A stretch of DNA of 10,928 bases, from assembly GCA_030531025.1 (NCBI GenBank), contig JAUMTV010000100.1, forward strand, positions 1-10,928, read 5' to 3'. The notes under the pieces were generated by a model that was not told the DNA's origin, did not search any database, and worked only from the letters and a program-made list of their open reading frames with translations. This document shows, one piece after another, positions 1-7,989 of this stretch. The translations under genes were made by a program, and so were the position numbers. Positions within the stretch are counted from its first letter, which is position 1, and each line of letters opens with the position of its first letter. Source of the DNA: Turicibacter sp. (GTDB lineage: Bacteria > Bacillota > Bacilli > MOL361 > Turicibacteraceae).

Positions 1-10
1 TATATATATA

Positions 11-54
11 AGTAGCGATAAGTTTTTCATAGCGGAAAAACTTTTAGCGCTACT
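11..54. repeat. Long imperfect inverted repeat (hairpin) at window edge
   Basis: AGTAGCG (11-17) pairs with CGCTACT (48-54), and AGTTTTTC (21-28) pairs with GAAAAACT (35-42). The two arms are joined by a small asymmetric internal loop, and the hairpin loop is about 6 nt. No T-run follows on the plus strand; on the minus strand only an alternating TA stretch follows, so it is not a convincing intrinsic terminator. It could be a weak terminator for something left of the window, a structured RNA fragment, or a decayed mobile-element end. Function is unknown. Confidence 0.5.
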
Positions 55-167
55 ATAATTAGCCTTTCTACCAAAAAGACTAATCAACTAAGACTGTTTC
101 TTAAAATGTGAAATATATTTCGCTATTTATATACATTAATTTTTGAAAAAATCTAATTTTTAATCAA

Positions 168-203
168 AAAAAGAATTCAACCATGTCGTGTTGAATTCTT
201 TTT
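168..203 (-). terminator. Rho-independent terminator of the two-component operon
   Basis: A 14-bp perfect stem, with arms at 168-181 and 190-203, encloses an 8-nt loop. Read on the minus strand it is followed by a run of seven T. The first arm overlaps the TAA stop codon (202-204) of the sensor kinase, so the operon ends directly in its terminator. Confidence 0.85.
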
Positions 204-1242
204 ATTGTTTTGGTAACGAAACGGTAAAAGTCGTTCCTTTAAAAACGGTACTTGCACAATGAATACTTCCTTTATGTAGCGTCACAATTTCATAAGCAAT
301 AGATAATCCAAGTCCATTTCCCATCGTCGCATGTGATCGATCTTCTTGATAAAATTTATCAAATATTTTAGGAAGTGCTTGCGCGTCAATTCCACAGCCT
401 GTATCACTGATTTTAACGATGACCTGATCATCTTTTTCTTGCGTACTAATTTCAATGATTCCTTGACTCGGTGTAAACTTAATCGCATTATCTAATAAGT
501 TTAGCCACACTTGATTGAGCATCTCCTTATTTCCAAAAATAATATCATCATGAATATCGGCTTGAAGAAGAATTTCTTTTTTCTCAAGTTTAGAATCTAG
601 CATTAATACACATTGACGGATTTGCTCCCCTAAATTAAAGTATTGTTGATGACTTAAAATAGCTTGCCCCTCTACTTTAGATAGCGTAAGCACATTGGTT
701 GCTAACGAGGCAAGTCTAGTGGACTCTTCAATGACAATATCTAAATATTCATCACGTTCTTCTTGAGAAAGTGTCGGATCTTTCAAAATTTCAGCAAACC
801 CTTTAATAGAAACAATGGGTGTTTTAAATTCATGAGAAAAATTATTAATAAAATCGGTACGTAACACTTCAATCCCAGCAAGCTCCTCTGCCATATGATT
901 AAAATTTTCAGATAAAAGCTTATATTCTGGTGGATGAGTAATGTTTAAACGGGCTGAAAAATCACCACTCGCTAATTGATTCGTAGCCTCGATAAACTGA
1001 CGAATTGTAGCGACCATCTTTCGACTCGCCACAGCAAAAATGATAAATCCAATGATGATACACGATAAGATTGTAATGCCGATGACAATAAATGGCTTAT
1101 CTTGCATCGTTTCACTAATCCAATCAAATGAAATCCCCATATAAAGAAGAACCCACGTCACGGCTAACGTAATGAGATGAATAATGAATAAACATAACGC
1201 GACATATAAGCTTAAACCTATTTTATTGAGTAAATTTCTCAT
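202..1242 (-). CDS. Membrane sensor histidine kinase (EnvZ/PhoR-like, HAMP-HisKA-HATPase)
   Basis: This is the sensor half of a two-component system. It autophosphorylates on a histidine and passes the phosphate to the regulator encoded just upstream. The 346-aa protein has two membrane helices (about 12-37 and 50-72) with only a dozen residues between them, so there is almost no external sensor domain. A HAMP linker follows (about 73-125), then the HisKA dimerisation region with SHEFKTP and His137. The ATP-binding domain has an N box (NLLDNAIKF, about 248), G1 (DTGCGI, about 280), F box (FDKFYQ, about 294) and G2 (GNGLGLSI, about 308). All key residues are present. The start codon overlaps the regulator's stop in an ATGA, which indicates translational coupling. 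With so short an extracellular loop, sensing is probably within the membrane or through a partner protein. The family is certain; the signal is unknown. Confidence 0.95.
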   Translation of the reverse strand: MRNLLNKIGLSLYVALCLFIIHLITLAVTWVLLYMGISFDWISETMQDKPFIVIGITILSCIIIGFIIFAVASRKMVATIRQFIEATNQLASGDFSARLNITHPPEYKLLSENFNHMAEELAGIEVLRTDFINNFSHEFKTPIVSIKGFAEILKDPTLSQEERDEYLDIVIEESTRLASLATNVLTLSKVEGQAILSHQQYFNLGEQIRQCVLMLDSKLEKKEILLQADIHDDIIFGNKEMLNQVWLNLLDNAIKFTPSQGIIEISTQEKDDQVIVKISDTGCGIDAQALPKIFDKFYQEDRSHATMGNGLGLSIAYEIVTLHKGSIHCASTVFKGTTFTVSLPKQ

Positions 1243-1913
1243 ACATGTTTCACCGCTTTATATCCAAGGCCTCGAACGGAGATGAGCTCAAATTCTGGAT
1301 AGTCTGAGAATCGTTTTCTTAAGCGATTAATATGAACATTAACAGTCGTGTCCGTACTTTCTGTTTGAAGCCCCCAAATTTCATCCATCAGTTGAATGCG
1401 CGTAAAAACACGTCCCGGATAAGATAACAGTTTATAGAGTAAATAAAACTCTTTTTGGGGAAGGGCTTGAATATCGTCTTCACGCATGACTGTTAATGAA
1501 TCATAATCTAACGTCACTTTTCCAAGTGTTAACTTTCGTTCATTCACAATTTGTGAGCGACGCAAAAGTGCTCGAACTCGTAAAAGCATTTCTTCTATAT
1601 CAATTGGTTTGGTCATATAATCATCGGTTCCAACGATAAACCCTTTTTTCTTATCTTCTGGTAATTGTTTAGCAGAGGCCATTAAAATCGGTAAGTTAAA
1701 GTTTGCTTCTCTTAATTGTCTAGCCACCTCATATCCATCTAGTTTTGGCATCATAATATCTAAAATCATTAAGTCAATATGGTGACTTTCTAAAATAGTA
1801 AAAACTTCCTTACCATCTTGTGCTGTGACGACATGGTAGCCTTCACGCTTTAAAACGGTCTCAAGTAGCTTTCTTGCATGTTTATCATCCTCTGCCACTA
1901 AAATATGAATCAT
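1239..1913 (-). CDS. OmpR/PhoB-family response regulator
   Basis: This is a DNA-binding response regulator of 224 aa, the normal length for the family. The receiver domain (1-118) has the acidic pair D9/D10, phosphoacceptor D52 in LDIMMP, switch residue S80, and K102 in TKP. The C-terminal winged-helix domain (about 128-222) contains the recognition-helix region DTTVNVHINRLRKRF and ends with the typical VRGLGYK hairpin. I chose the ATG at 1913 because GGAGGTG sits 5 nt upstream and the protein then begins directly with MIHILVAEDD. The frame is open further upstream to 1988, but that adds a non-conserved 25-aa leader lying over the promoter. It is the first gene of the operon, overlaps the kinase by 4 nt, and is expected to be its partner. 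Its target genes cannot be read from this sequence. Confidence 0.95.
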   Translation of the reverse strand: MIHILVAEDDKHARKLLETVLKREGYHVVTAQDGKEVFTILESHHIDLMILDIMMPKLDGYEVARQLREANFNLPILMASAKQLPEDKKKGFIVGTDDYMTKPIDIEEMLLRVRALLRRSQIVNERKLTLGKVTLDYDSLTVMREDDIQALPQKEFYLLYKLLSYPGRVFTRIQLMDEIWGLQTESTDTTVNVHINRLRKRFSDYPEFELISVRGLGYKAVKHV

Positions 1914-1974
1914 CCTCACACCTCCATCACAATTTCTTAAAGAAGAGAGAATCCCCTCATTCAAACAGATTAGG

Positions 1975-2008
1975 ATTATAGCAAACAAAAATAAACTCTA
2001 CATAAACT
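1975..2008 (-). promoter_or_regulatory. Extended -10 promoter with tandem AGTTTAT repeats upstream of the two-component operon
   Basis: On the minus strand TGC-TATAAT (1983-1975) is a perfect extended -10 element, and no good -35 is present. Two identical AGTTTAT heptamers lie at 2008-2002 and 1997-1991, 11 bp apart. One helical turn is the spacing expected for OmpR/PhoB-family dimers, and the repeats cover the -35 region. The likely reading is autoregulation by the downstream regulator; this is inferred. Confidence 0.55.
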
Positions 2009-2045
2009 GTAGCTACAAAGTGATTACAAATCTTCTGAATTAAAC

Positions 2046-2375
2046 TTACGATAAAATCACATATGGCGTAAAGATTTGTTCCACGCTTTGAATAAAATCT
2101 CGTCCACTCCCTAAATCACTCAGTAAAGGACTCACCCCTCCTCCTGTATTTGAGAGTTTAATCAAAGTCGTTCCTGTTGTATTTTCACAAATGACTAATA
2201 AGCCCGCTGCACTACAGCTTCTTGAATAAAATTTTTCATAAGCTGTGACAAAAATATATTTTCCCTCTCCTAACTCATAGGCATCAGAAAATGTCATCGC
2301 TTCAGCAATATTTTGTTCTAATAACCATTGTGCTTCAAGTGGTGATAAATTCACCTTTAACGTAATAGTTGCCAT
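2046..2375 (-). CDS. DUF6054-like small protein
   Basis: This 109-aa protein has no signal peptide or membrane helix and is probably cytoplasmic. It starts with MATITLKVNLSPLEAQWLL and has a central region of alternating strands with a Gly/Ser-rich loop (KLSNTGGG, about residues 73-80). It closes with a helix (GRDFIQSVEQIF). The N-terminal strand-helix pattern, the length and the GSGRDF-type motif resemble the uncharacterised DUF6054 proteins of Clostridia and relatives, judged from memory and not from a search. The ATG is preceded by AAGGGGG at a normal spacing. It appears to have its own promoter (extended -10 near 2406-2413), and no terminator separates it from the two-component operon, so read-through into that operon is possible. 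Function is unknown. Confidence 0.8.
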   Translation of the reverse strand: MATITLKVNLSPLEAQWLLEQNIAEAMTFSDAYELGEGKYIFVTAYEKFYSRSCSAAGLLVICENTTGTTLIKLSNTGGGVSPLLSDLGSGRDFIQSVEQIFTPYVILS

Positions 2376-2405
2376 TTTTTATCCCCCTTTTTCCTATTTA
2401 ACATG

Positions 2406-2414
2406 ATTATAACA
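2406..2414 (-). promoter_or_regulatory. Extended -10 promoter of the DUF6054-like gene
   Basis: The minus strand reads TGT-TATAAT, an exact extended -10, about 30 bp upstream of the start codon. I see no clear -35 hexamer. Confidence 0.5.
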
Positions 2415-2512
2415 TAATCTACGACTGATTAGATTCGAATACCTTTTCACTTCTCTCTTATCGGGAAACCTTTTTTATCTTTAACATGAGGAGGTTTTTT
2501 TATTTGAATACC

Positions 2513-2553
2513 ACGCTAAAAGCTTTTTAGAACCACCTGCATAGCAGGTGGTT
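2513..2553. repeat. Two adjacent palindromes; perfect 10-bp hairpin
   Basis: AACCACCTGC (2531-2540) and GCAGGTGGTT (2544-2553) form a perfect 10-bp stem with a 3-nt loop. Immediately upstream is a second near-palindrome, CTAAAAGCTTTTTAG (2516-2530). The plus-strand tail is only TTCATTT and the minus-strand tail is CTAAAAAG, so it is a weak terminator in either direction. Paired sub-terminal hairpins of this kind occur at ends of IS200/IS605-type elements and in REP-like repeats. No transposase lies nearby, so this is only a possibility. Confidence 0.5.
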
Positions 2554-2571
2554 TTCATTTATACAATAAAA

Positions 2572-2602
2572 AAAGTGACCTTCTGTTATGAAAGGTCACT
2601 TT
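2572..2602 (-). terminator. Terminator of the glycosyltransferase/membrane-protein operon
   Basis: An 11-bp perfect stem (2572-2582 with 2592-2602) has a 9-nt loop and is followed on the minus strand by a T-run. The TAA stop codon (2586-2588) of the membrane protein lies inside the loop, and its last codons form the upstream arm. Confidence 0.85.
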
Positions 2603-3371
2603 CTACTGTTTGTTTTGCTTGTTGATGTTTAATCCATACACTAGTTAACCACGCAAAAATACCTGGGCCAATTAGATAGCAGAGGGTTGATAGTAACGTA
2701 TACGCCACTTGGCTTTTAGCTTGAAGCTTATGAACGAATAAAAATGGCACATTAAATGGTTCGCGTAAAACCATTAAATTTGAGCCATAAATACTATTTA
2801 AAATAATACAAATGACAGCCGATAATAAAAAATAAAGGCTAAAATAAAAATAGGTTGTTCGATTTAATGGAATGCGACGATGACCAATGTACATAACTCC
2901 TAAATAAATCATGAGCATATGAAATAAGAGGCTATACAAACATAAGAAATGCCAGATTGGATATCGCATCAGCGATGTTGTTGGGATGAGTAAAAAAACT
3001 AGTCCTCCAAGTAAACTACCAATAACTATATAAGCATCTCCTACTTTTTTCAAAGTCCCTTTTCCATATCCACTGAGCCATGTGGCGTAAATGAATAATG
3101 AACAAAAGGAAATTGGAAGCCAAGCATCCAATCCTGTGTATCCGTAGTAAAAATTATAGGCAATTTTAACCCCTTCTAAAAGCGTGATAACAATTGCAAT
3201 GAGTCGTGTTATTTTAAGAACAGAATCCCATGATAATTGCTTAGAAACCTTTAAAGCATACCAGACAATTGGAAGACAAATTATTAATGAAATAAAATGA
3301 GGCAATGTAAACATACCTGCTGGTTTGTAAGCATCAATGGGAGCAAAAAATAGTTCGACACACCACTTCAT
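2586..3371 (-). CDS. YwaF/TMEM164-like multispanning membrane protein (TIGR02206 type)
   Basis: This is a polytopic membrane protein of 261 aa with about seven hydrophobic segments. They lie at roughly 25-41, 55-73, 84-100, 112-131, 141-163, 175-195 and 226-249. The signature-like stretches LPISFCSLFIY (third segment) and FLCLYSLLFHMLMIYLG (fifth segment) match the pattern of the YwaF/TMEM164-type family, whose biochemical role in bacteria is not established. Start: the ATG at 3371 has AGGTGA 5 nt upstream. An in-frame GTG at 3380 directly abuts the upstream glycosyltransferase stop (TAG, 3383-3381) and would add three residues with a poorer site. The zero-gap arrangement means co-transcription and probably translational coupling with the glycosyltransferase. 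A role in presenting or moving that enzyme's lipid-linked product is conceivable but only inferred. Confidence 0.85.
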   Translation of the reverse strand: MKWCVELFFAPIDAYKPAGMFTLPHFISLIICLPIVWYALKVSKQLSWDSVLKITRLIAIVITLLEGVKIAYNFYYGYTGLDAWLPISFCSLFIYATWLSGYGKGTLKKVGDAYIVIGSLLGGLVFLLIPTTSLMRYPIWHFLCLYSLLFHMLMIYLGVMYIGHRRIPLNRTTYFYFSLYFLLSAVICIILNSIYGSNLMVLREPFNVPFLFVHKLQAKSQVAYTLLSTLCYLIGPGIFAWLTSVWIKHQQAKQTVESDLS

Positions 3372-3380
3372 AGGATTCAC

Positions 3381-4622
3381 CTAACCTTCTTTTATTTCTG
3401 CTAATGTTTTAGCGCGACTATGTTCAATCGGATGCCATTCCACTTTCTTAAAGAACGCCACAATTGTAATTGGAATATAAGTAAACATAAATAGTGGGAA
3501 CGTGAATATATACGCAATTTTCTTAGCTGAAGTGGTATGGATACTTTTCCATTGAGTAGCCGTTGTTAACGCCCCAATTAAGGCAAGCGTTAAATAGATA
3601 TTCGCAATCATACGACCTAACATCGATAAAATCATCTCTTCCTGATAAATCGTATAATTTCCAAATAAAATAACACTTCCGTTAAAGACTACTGTAAATA
3701 ACGTTAAAACAATAGCTGGCATAATTACCATTAGCATATCATAACATGACGTACTACGTTGTAAGGAACCTTTAAACAAGTCGCGCCCATAACGATGAAA
3801 GACTTGAAAAAATCCTTTAGCCCAACGCATACGCTGTCTAAATGATTGTTGGAATGTCACCGGTTGTTCATCATATAACATAGCGCCTTGACAATAACCG
3901 ATTTTTTCTCCACTCAAAACATTATCTACAGTAAATTGAATATCTTCTGTTAATAAGAAAAATTTCCAGCCTCCATATTTTTCAATAATACGGCGACTAA
4001 AGAAAAATCCAGTCCCTGAGACCGCACAACTTGTTCCAAGTAACATACGCCCACGATTTAAAAATTCCGATTCCCATAAAAACCATAATGCATAACCTGC
4101 TGTAATCCAATTATCCCCGTAATTTTTTGAATTTCGATAACTTGTGATGATATCATATCCATTTGAAAATGTCTTATTCATTTCTAAAATGTAGTTTTGA
4201 TCTAAGAGATTATCGGCATCAAATACAAAATATCCATCAAATGGCTCATAATCATGTTCCATTTTGTCTAGCAAATAATCCATCGCATACCCTTTTCCAA
4301 CCTTTGTTTGGTTGAATCGTTCATAAACAACAGCTCCCATATTTCGAGCACGCTTTGCTGTTGAATCGGTACAATTATCTGCTACCACAAATACGGTTAC
4401 TTCACCTTGATCATATGTCTGTTTATTGATACTATCAATTAAATGTTCGATGACCGCTTCTTCATTACGAGCAGCAATTAATACAGCAAAACGATGTGGC
4501 TTTGCTTCTTGATATGGTTGCTCTTTTTTTAAAAATGATGCAATCACATACAAAAACTGATAGCTATAACAGATGAAGAAAATGATAGCAATCAATAAGT
4601 TAATCAAAATAATCTTTTCCAT
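3381..4622 (-). CDS. Processive-type family 2 glycosyltransferase, membrane bound
   Basis: This 413-aa GT-A enzyme would transfer a sugar from a nucleotide donor at the inner face of the membrane. It has an N-terminal membrane helix (about 5-28) and a cytoplasmic GT2 domain (about 44-285). The C-terminus has two or three further helices (about 297-321, 333-355, 367-391). The full catalytic set is visible: LIAARNEE at 48, D82 in VVADNC, the metal-binding DAD at 135-137, TED at 225-227 and QxxRW (QRMRW, 263-267). This combination is typical of BcsA/IcaA/hyaluronan-synthase-like processive enzymes, but also of glycolipid synthases of similar build, so the product cannot be named. AAGGAG lies 6 nt before the ATG. 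It is the first gene of a two-gene operon and is divergent from a large LTA-synthase-like gene, which suggests a cell-envelope role. Confidence 0.92.
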   Translation of the reverse strand: MEKIILINLLIAIIFFICYSYQFLYVIASFLKKEQPYQEAKPHRFAVLIAARNEEAVIEHLIDSINKQTYDQGEVTVFVVADNCTDSTAKRARNMGAVVYERFNQTKVGKGYAMDYLLDKMEHDYEPFDGYFVFDADNLLDQNYILEMNKTFSNGYDIITSYRNSKNYGDNWITAGYALWFLWESEFLNRGRMLLGTSCAVSGTGFFFSRRIIEKYGGWKFFLLTEDIQFTVDNVLSGEKIGYCQGAMLYDEQPVTFQQSFRQRMRWAKGFFQVFHRYGRDLFKGSLQRSTSCYDMLMVIMPAIVLTLFTVVFNGSVILFGNYTIYQEEMILSMLGRMIANIYLTLALIGALTTATQWKSIHTTSAKKIAYIFTFPLFMFTYIPITIVAFFKKVEWHPIEHSRAKTLAEIKEG

Positions 4623-5237
4623 AGTACTCTCCTTAAATTGACCTAGCAGTCGTTATTATCTGTTTAAAACTCACTCATTTATCTTTCTCACTATTTCAAT
4701 TTAGTCTCTTTATATACAAAGGTAACAAGACAACATTATAGCAGTATTTTTAAAATTTGACATCTATTTTAAAGCATTATGACAGTTTTGTAATATTTGA
4801 ACCGCTTTCCTTTTAGATCTCTTTTTTGTCCATTGCTAAGTCTATTTCCAACTTTAACAGTTGATGGAAACAATGCAGGTATATGTTGTCAAATCTCCTA
4901 TATCTATTTAAAGAGATAGCGTTCTTTTTATCAAGTCATTGGGCTACATCTATACAAAAAATTCATGTTCTTATGATATTTTTTCACATTTACTCCACGT
5001 TTTTTTCGACAAAAAGGACACACCTATTTGTTATTTAAACATATGAGAGACTAATCACAACTGTCTCATTCCAGTCATTAACAAAGATAGAGCTTTTTTT
5101 CGTTAATTATCTGTATAATTCGCTATTTTTCTATCTTTTTTATTAAAACTGGTTTAAAATAAATGAACAAGACCAAATCTAAATGATTCGCATGATACAT
5201 ACGAATTTTATATTTTAATTTGAGCGAGGGAATGACA
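4623..5237. other. Divergent intergenic region, about 615 bp, no gene seen
   Basis: The region lies between the divergent glycosyltransferase and LTA-synthase-like genes and is very AT-rich. I find one convincing promoter (minus strand, 4735-4763). For the plus-strand gene only weak candidates exist, for example an isolated TATAAT at 5114-5119 with no -35. A modest inverted repeat, TTTCCA (4845-4850) with TGGAAA (4865-4870), is present. No ORF with a ribosome site and no tRNA-like fold was recognised. A long 5' leader or a small RNA is possible but unsupported. Confidence 0.5.
4735..4763 (-). promoter_or_regulatory. Sigma-A-type promoter of the glycosyltransferase operon
   Basis: On the minus strand the -35 is ATGTCA (4763-4758), followed by a 17-nt spacer ending in TGC and a consensus -10 TATAAT (4740-4735). 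It is therefore also an extended -10 promoter. It lies about 115 bp upstream of the start codon. Confidence 0.65.
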
Positions 5238-7955
5238 ATGAAAAATAAATTACTATCTATACTACTTGGAGGGTTATCCGCCTATGGGATTTTATCTTGG
5301 ATGACCAGCCAAACACAATCACTTGTATTAGGCGTCACTGTAACACTTCTATGGATTTCTCTTTATGTGTTAGTTGGTCAAAAAACAAAGACCTATGACC
5401 CACTCACAAAAGTTGAGAAAATGATAACCTTGTTATTAACTATTGGTCTTCTCAGCTACACTAACTTGACCATCGAACGACCTCTTTCATTTTTAACTCG
5501 TCCGTATACGATTAGTATTGTCTCAAATGATGAAGCTCATCCTATTGAAATTACTGAAATTAGTGTCAATAATGACAATATCAGTCTAGATGTATTTAAC
5601 GATACTCCTGATTGGAGTTATCAAGAAACATTAGCAACAACTTCTACCTCACCACTTGTTCTTAATGATTTAACCAATGAATCTGTTAGTCTCTCATTTT
5701 TAAAAAATCACCGAGCTGGTAGTGTGTCCATTTATCGAAATGATCAATTAATAAAAACGTTAGACTTATCAAGTGCTGCTGAGTATTCAGTCAAAATCAA
5801 AGCTTCAAAAGATTTTCTTTTCCTTTTAATTCCTGCTTATATTGGAATGTTAGGAACGATTTATCTTTGTTTAACAAAGCTTCTTCAATTTTACCAACGA
5901 AAAATCAACTCATCCAATCTATGGATGAATCGACTGTCTACTGCGAAACTATCCACTCAGACCATCATGTACGGTAGCTTACCTATATTATTCTTAACAC
6001 TCTTTAAGTGGATTGGACTTGCTAACTTAAGCATTCGTCCTCATCTACTAGTAGGCTTTTTTGTTGTAATGCCAATCATCGAAGTTATTTTATTCAAAAG
6101 AAATAAAAACGGTCACTCTGAAAACATTTTCAACTGGTGTCGTACGATTTTTTATCTTTTTTATTGTTCCTTGCTAACGTTTATTGGTATGCAAATCATT
6201 TATTTCTTCCCGAACTTAGATGTGACAATGACATGGATTGCTCATCACGTGAATCTCATGTTTCTATCTTCAACCATTATTTTAAGTATTAGTATCCTAT
6301 ATTATTGTTTATTTAATAATTTAATGTTAGCCATCAGTTTATCTTCAGTATTTATGATCATTGTTGCGATTGCTAACTTCTATAAAATGATGGTCGTTGG
6401 TGAACCGATTTATCCATCAGATGCCTCAATGTTATCCAACATGGAGGATATTATTGGCTACGTTAAAAATATTTTATCGCCTACTCTTTTAATCGGACTA
6501 TTTAGCGGGATTGCTTTACTTGCAATTCTTTCATTCATTTGTCGTAAAGGCTTTAAATTAACAATGAAGCAACGTCTCATTTTCTTTGCTGGGTTTAGCG
6601 TCTACTTAGGATCGATTTTCTATTATGATAAATCACCTCTTCAGCCGCTTGTTAATCAGACAGTCTATTTTACAAAATGGAATCAATTAAATAACTATCA
6701 ACAAAATGGATTTTTATTTGGTTTTATTACGAATCTTCAAAATGACTTAATGATTAAAAATGAGAACTATACAAAGCAAAACATGCAAACTCTCATTGAT
6801 TATTACACTCAAAAAGCAGAAGATTATAATCCATCTAAAGAGCTGACAAATCAACCGAATATTATAACGATTGTTAGTGAATCATTAAGTGATCCACTTG
6901 TTTTTGATCAATTAACATTCAGTGAAGACCCTCTTCCAAATCTTCATCAGTATATGGAAACCTATTCATCAGGAAATTTCTTATCACCATTTAAAGGGAA
7001 TCGTACGGCAAATGTTGAATTTGAATATTTAGTTGGATTCACTAATTCATTATTACTAGAAGGAACGATTCCATTTCAACAAGCACTAAGCACTAAAGAT
7101 CAAATGCCGTCGTTCATTTCCTTTATGACTAACTTAGGTTACTCATCGGTTGCTATCCACCCAAATAACCCGGCATTTTATAAACGAAATATTGTTTATC
7201 CAGCTATCGGCTTCCAACAATTTTTATCAATTAACTCGATGAAAAATCTTGAATATATTGAGAGTCAAAAATATGTGAGTGATCAAGCGGTCTTTGATGA
7301 GCTTTACGATGAACTCACAGCGTCTGAACAACCGATTTTTGCTTATGGATTAACAATGGCAAATCATATTGCAATTTTTGATCAAAAGTTTGGTGAAAAT
7401 ACGATTGAAGTCATCGATTCAACGGGTGAGCATAGTACAGAAATGGAAACATACGCTGAAGGATTAAAACAAAGTGATCGTGCCTTAAAAGAGTTCATCA
7501 CAAAGATTGAAAATTATGATGAACCAACGATTGTCATCTTCTTTGGTGATCACTTAATTAACTTCCAATCTGATATTCATGAACAACATGGATATATTGA
7601 AAAAGATACGGATGCGGCTCGTGCAAAAATGTTCTTTGAAACACCGCTTCTTATTATGTCAAACATGGAAAACTTCAGCATTGAAAACATTGATGATGTG
7701 AGTCCTATCTTTATTGCGCCACTCATCTTAAAGGAGCTAAACTTACCATTATCACCGTTTTATGTCCTCTTACTAGATGTATATGAGCAATTTAGCGTCT
7801 TACACAATAACTTCAAGCTAGACCCTAACCAAAATCAAATTCATGAACTTTCAGACAAACAAGAACAGCTACTACTAGCTCTTGAACTTATTCAATATGA
7901 TATGCTAGAAGGAAAAGAATATACTTCATCAACCTTCTTTAATATTCCTAACTAA
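5238..7955 (+). CDS. LTA synthase-like phosphoglycerol transferase (sulfatase fold), large form
   Basis: This membrane enzyme belongs to the alkaline-phosphatase/sulfatase superfamily, in which LtaS-type members move glycerol phosphate from phosphatidylglycerol onto a growing polymer outside the cell. It has 905 aa against about 650 for classical LtaS. Three N-terminal helices (about 5-22, 28-47, 62-77) are followed by an external strand-rich insert (about 84-190). Then come a helix at about 192-212 and six or so more membrane segments to about 464. The catalytic domain (about 540-835) has E548 (VSES), nucleophile T590 (NRTANVEF), H710 (ANHIAIF) and D771-H772 (FFGDH). These correspond to the metal and catalytic residues of LtaS. 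I chose the ATG at 5238 because GAGGGA lies 6 nt upstream; alternative starts at 5220 (TTG) and 5232 lack a suitably spaced site. Related enzymes also modify glycolipids or other surface polymers, so the exact substrate is open. Confidence 0.9.
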   Translation: MKNKLLSILLGGLSAYGILSWMTSQTQSLVLGVTVTLLWISLYVLVGQKTKTYDPLTKVEKMITLLLTIGLLSYTNLTIERPLSFLTRPYTISIVSNDEAHPIEITEISVNNDNISLDVFNDTPDWSYQETLATTSTSPLVLNDLTNESVSLSFLKNHRAGSVSIYRNDQLIKTLDLSSAAEYSVKIKASKDFLFLLIPAYIGMLGTIYLCLTKLLQFYQRKINSSNLWMNRLSTAKLSTQTIMYGSLPILFLTLFKWIGLANLSIRPHLLVGFFVVMPIIEVILFKRNKNGHSENIFNWCRTIFYLFYCSLLTFIGMQIIYFFPNLDVTMTWIAHHVNLMFLSSTIILSISILYYCLFNNLMLAISLSSVFMIIVAIANFYKMMVVGEPIYPSDASMLSNMEDIIGYVKNILSPTLLIGLFSGIALLAILSFICRKGFKLTMKQRLIFFAGFSVYLGSIFYYDKSPLQPLVNQTVYFTKWNQLNNYQQNGFLFGFITNLQNDLMIKNENYTKQNMQTLIDYYTQKAEDYNPSKELTNQPNIITIVSESLSDPLVFDQLTFSEDPLPNLHQYMETYSSGNFLSPFKGNRTANVEFEYLVGFTNSLLLEGTIPFQQALSTKDQMPSFISFMTNLGYSSVAIHPNNPAFYKRNIVYPAIGFQQFLSINSMKNLEYIESQKYVSDQAVFDELYDELTASEQPIFAYGLTMANHIAIFDQKFGENTIEVIDSTGEHSTEMETYAEGLKQSDRALKEFITKIENYDEPTIVIFFGDHLINFQSDIHEQHGYIEKDTDAARAKMFFETPLLIMSNMENFSIENIDDVSPIFIAPLILKELNLPLSPFYVLLLDVYEQFSVLHNNFKLDPNQNQIHELSDKQEQLLLALELIQYDMLEGKEYTSSTFFNIPN

Positions 7956-7989
7956 AAAATCGGAGTGCCACTTGGCCTCCGATTTTTTT
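7954..7989 (+). terminator. Rho-independent terminator after the LTA-synthase-like gene
   Basis: The stem is AAAAAATCGGAG (7954-7965) with CTCCGATTTTTT, extended by GCC/GGC around an ACTT loop and followed by seven T. It starts within the TAA stop codon. The A-run on the other side would also let it stop minus-strand transcripts. Confidence 0.9.

Noticed and set aside
282..488. 68-codon minus-strand frame
   Set aside because: It lies entirely within the sensor kinase gene in another frame, with no ribosome site; the kinase is certain.
1914..1988. Longer N-terminus for the response regulator
   Set aside because: The extra 25 residues are not receiver-domain sequence and cover the extended -10 promoter; the ATG at 1913 has a much better ribosome site.
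4641..4649. CCTAGCAGT as a third copy of the palindromic repeat arm
   Set aside because: Only nine bases match, and no complementary second arm follows at the expected distance; probably chance.
5091..5119. TATAAT as promoter of the LTA-synthase-like gene
   Set aside because: The -10 is perfect, but no -35 or TGn extension exists at a proper distance in sequence this AT-rich; not strong enough to annotate.
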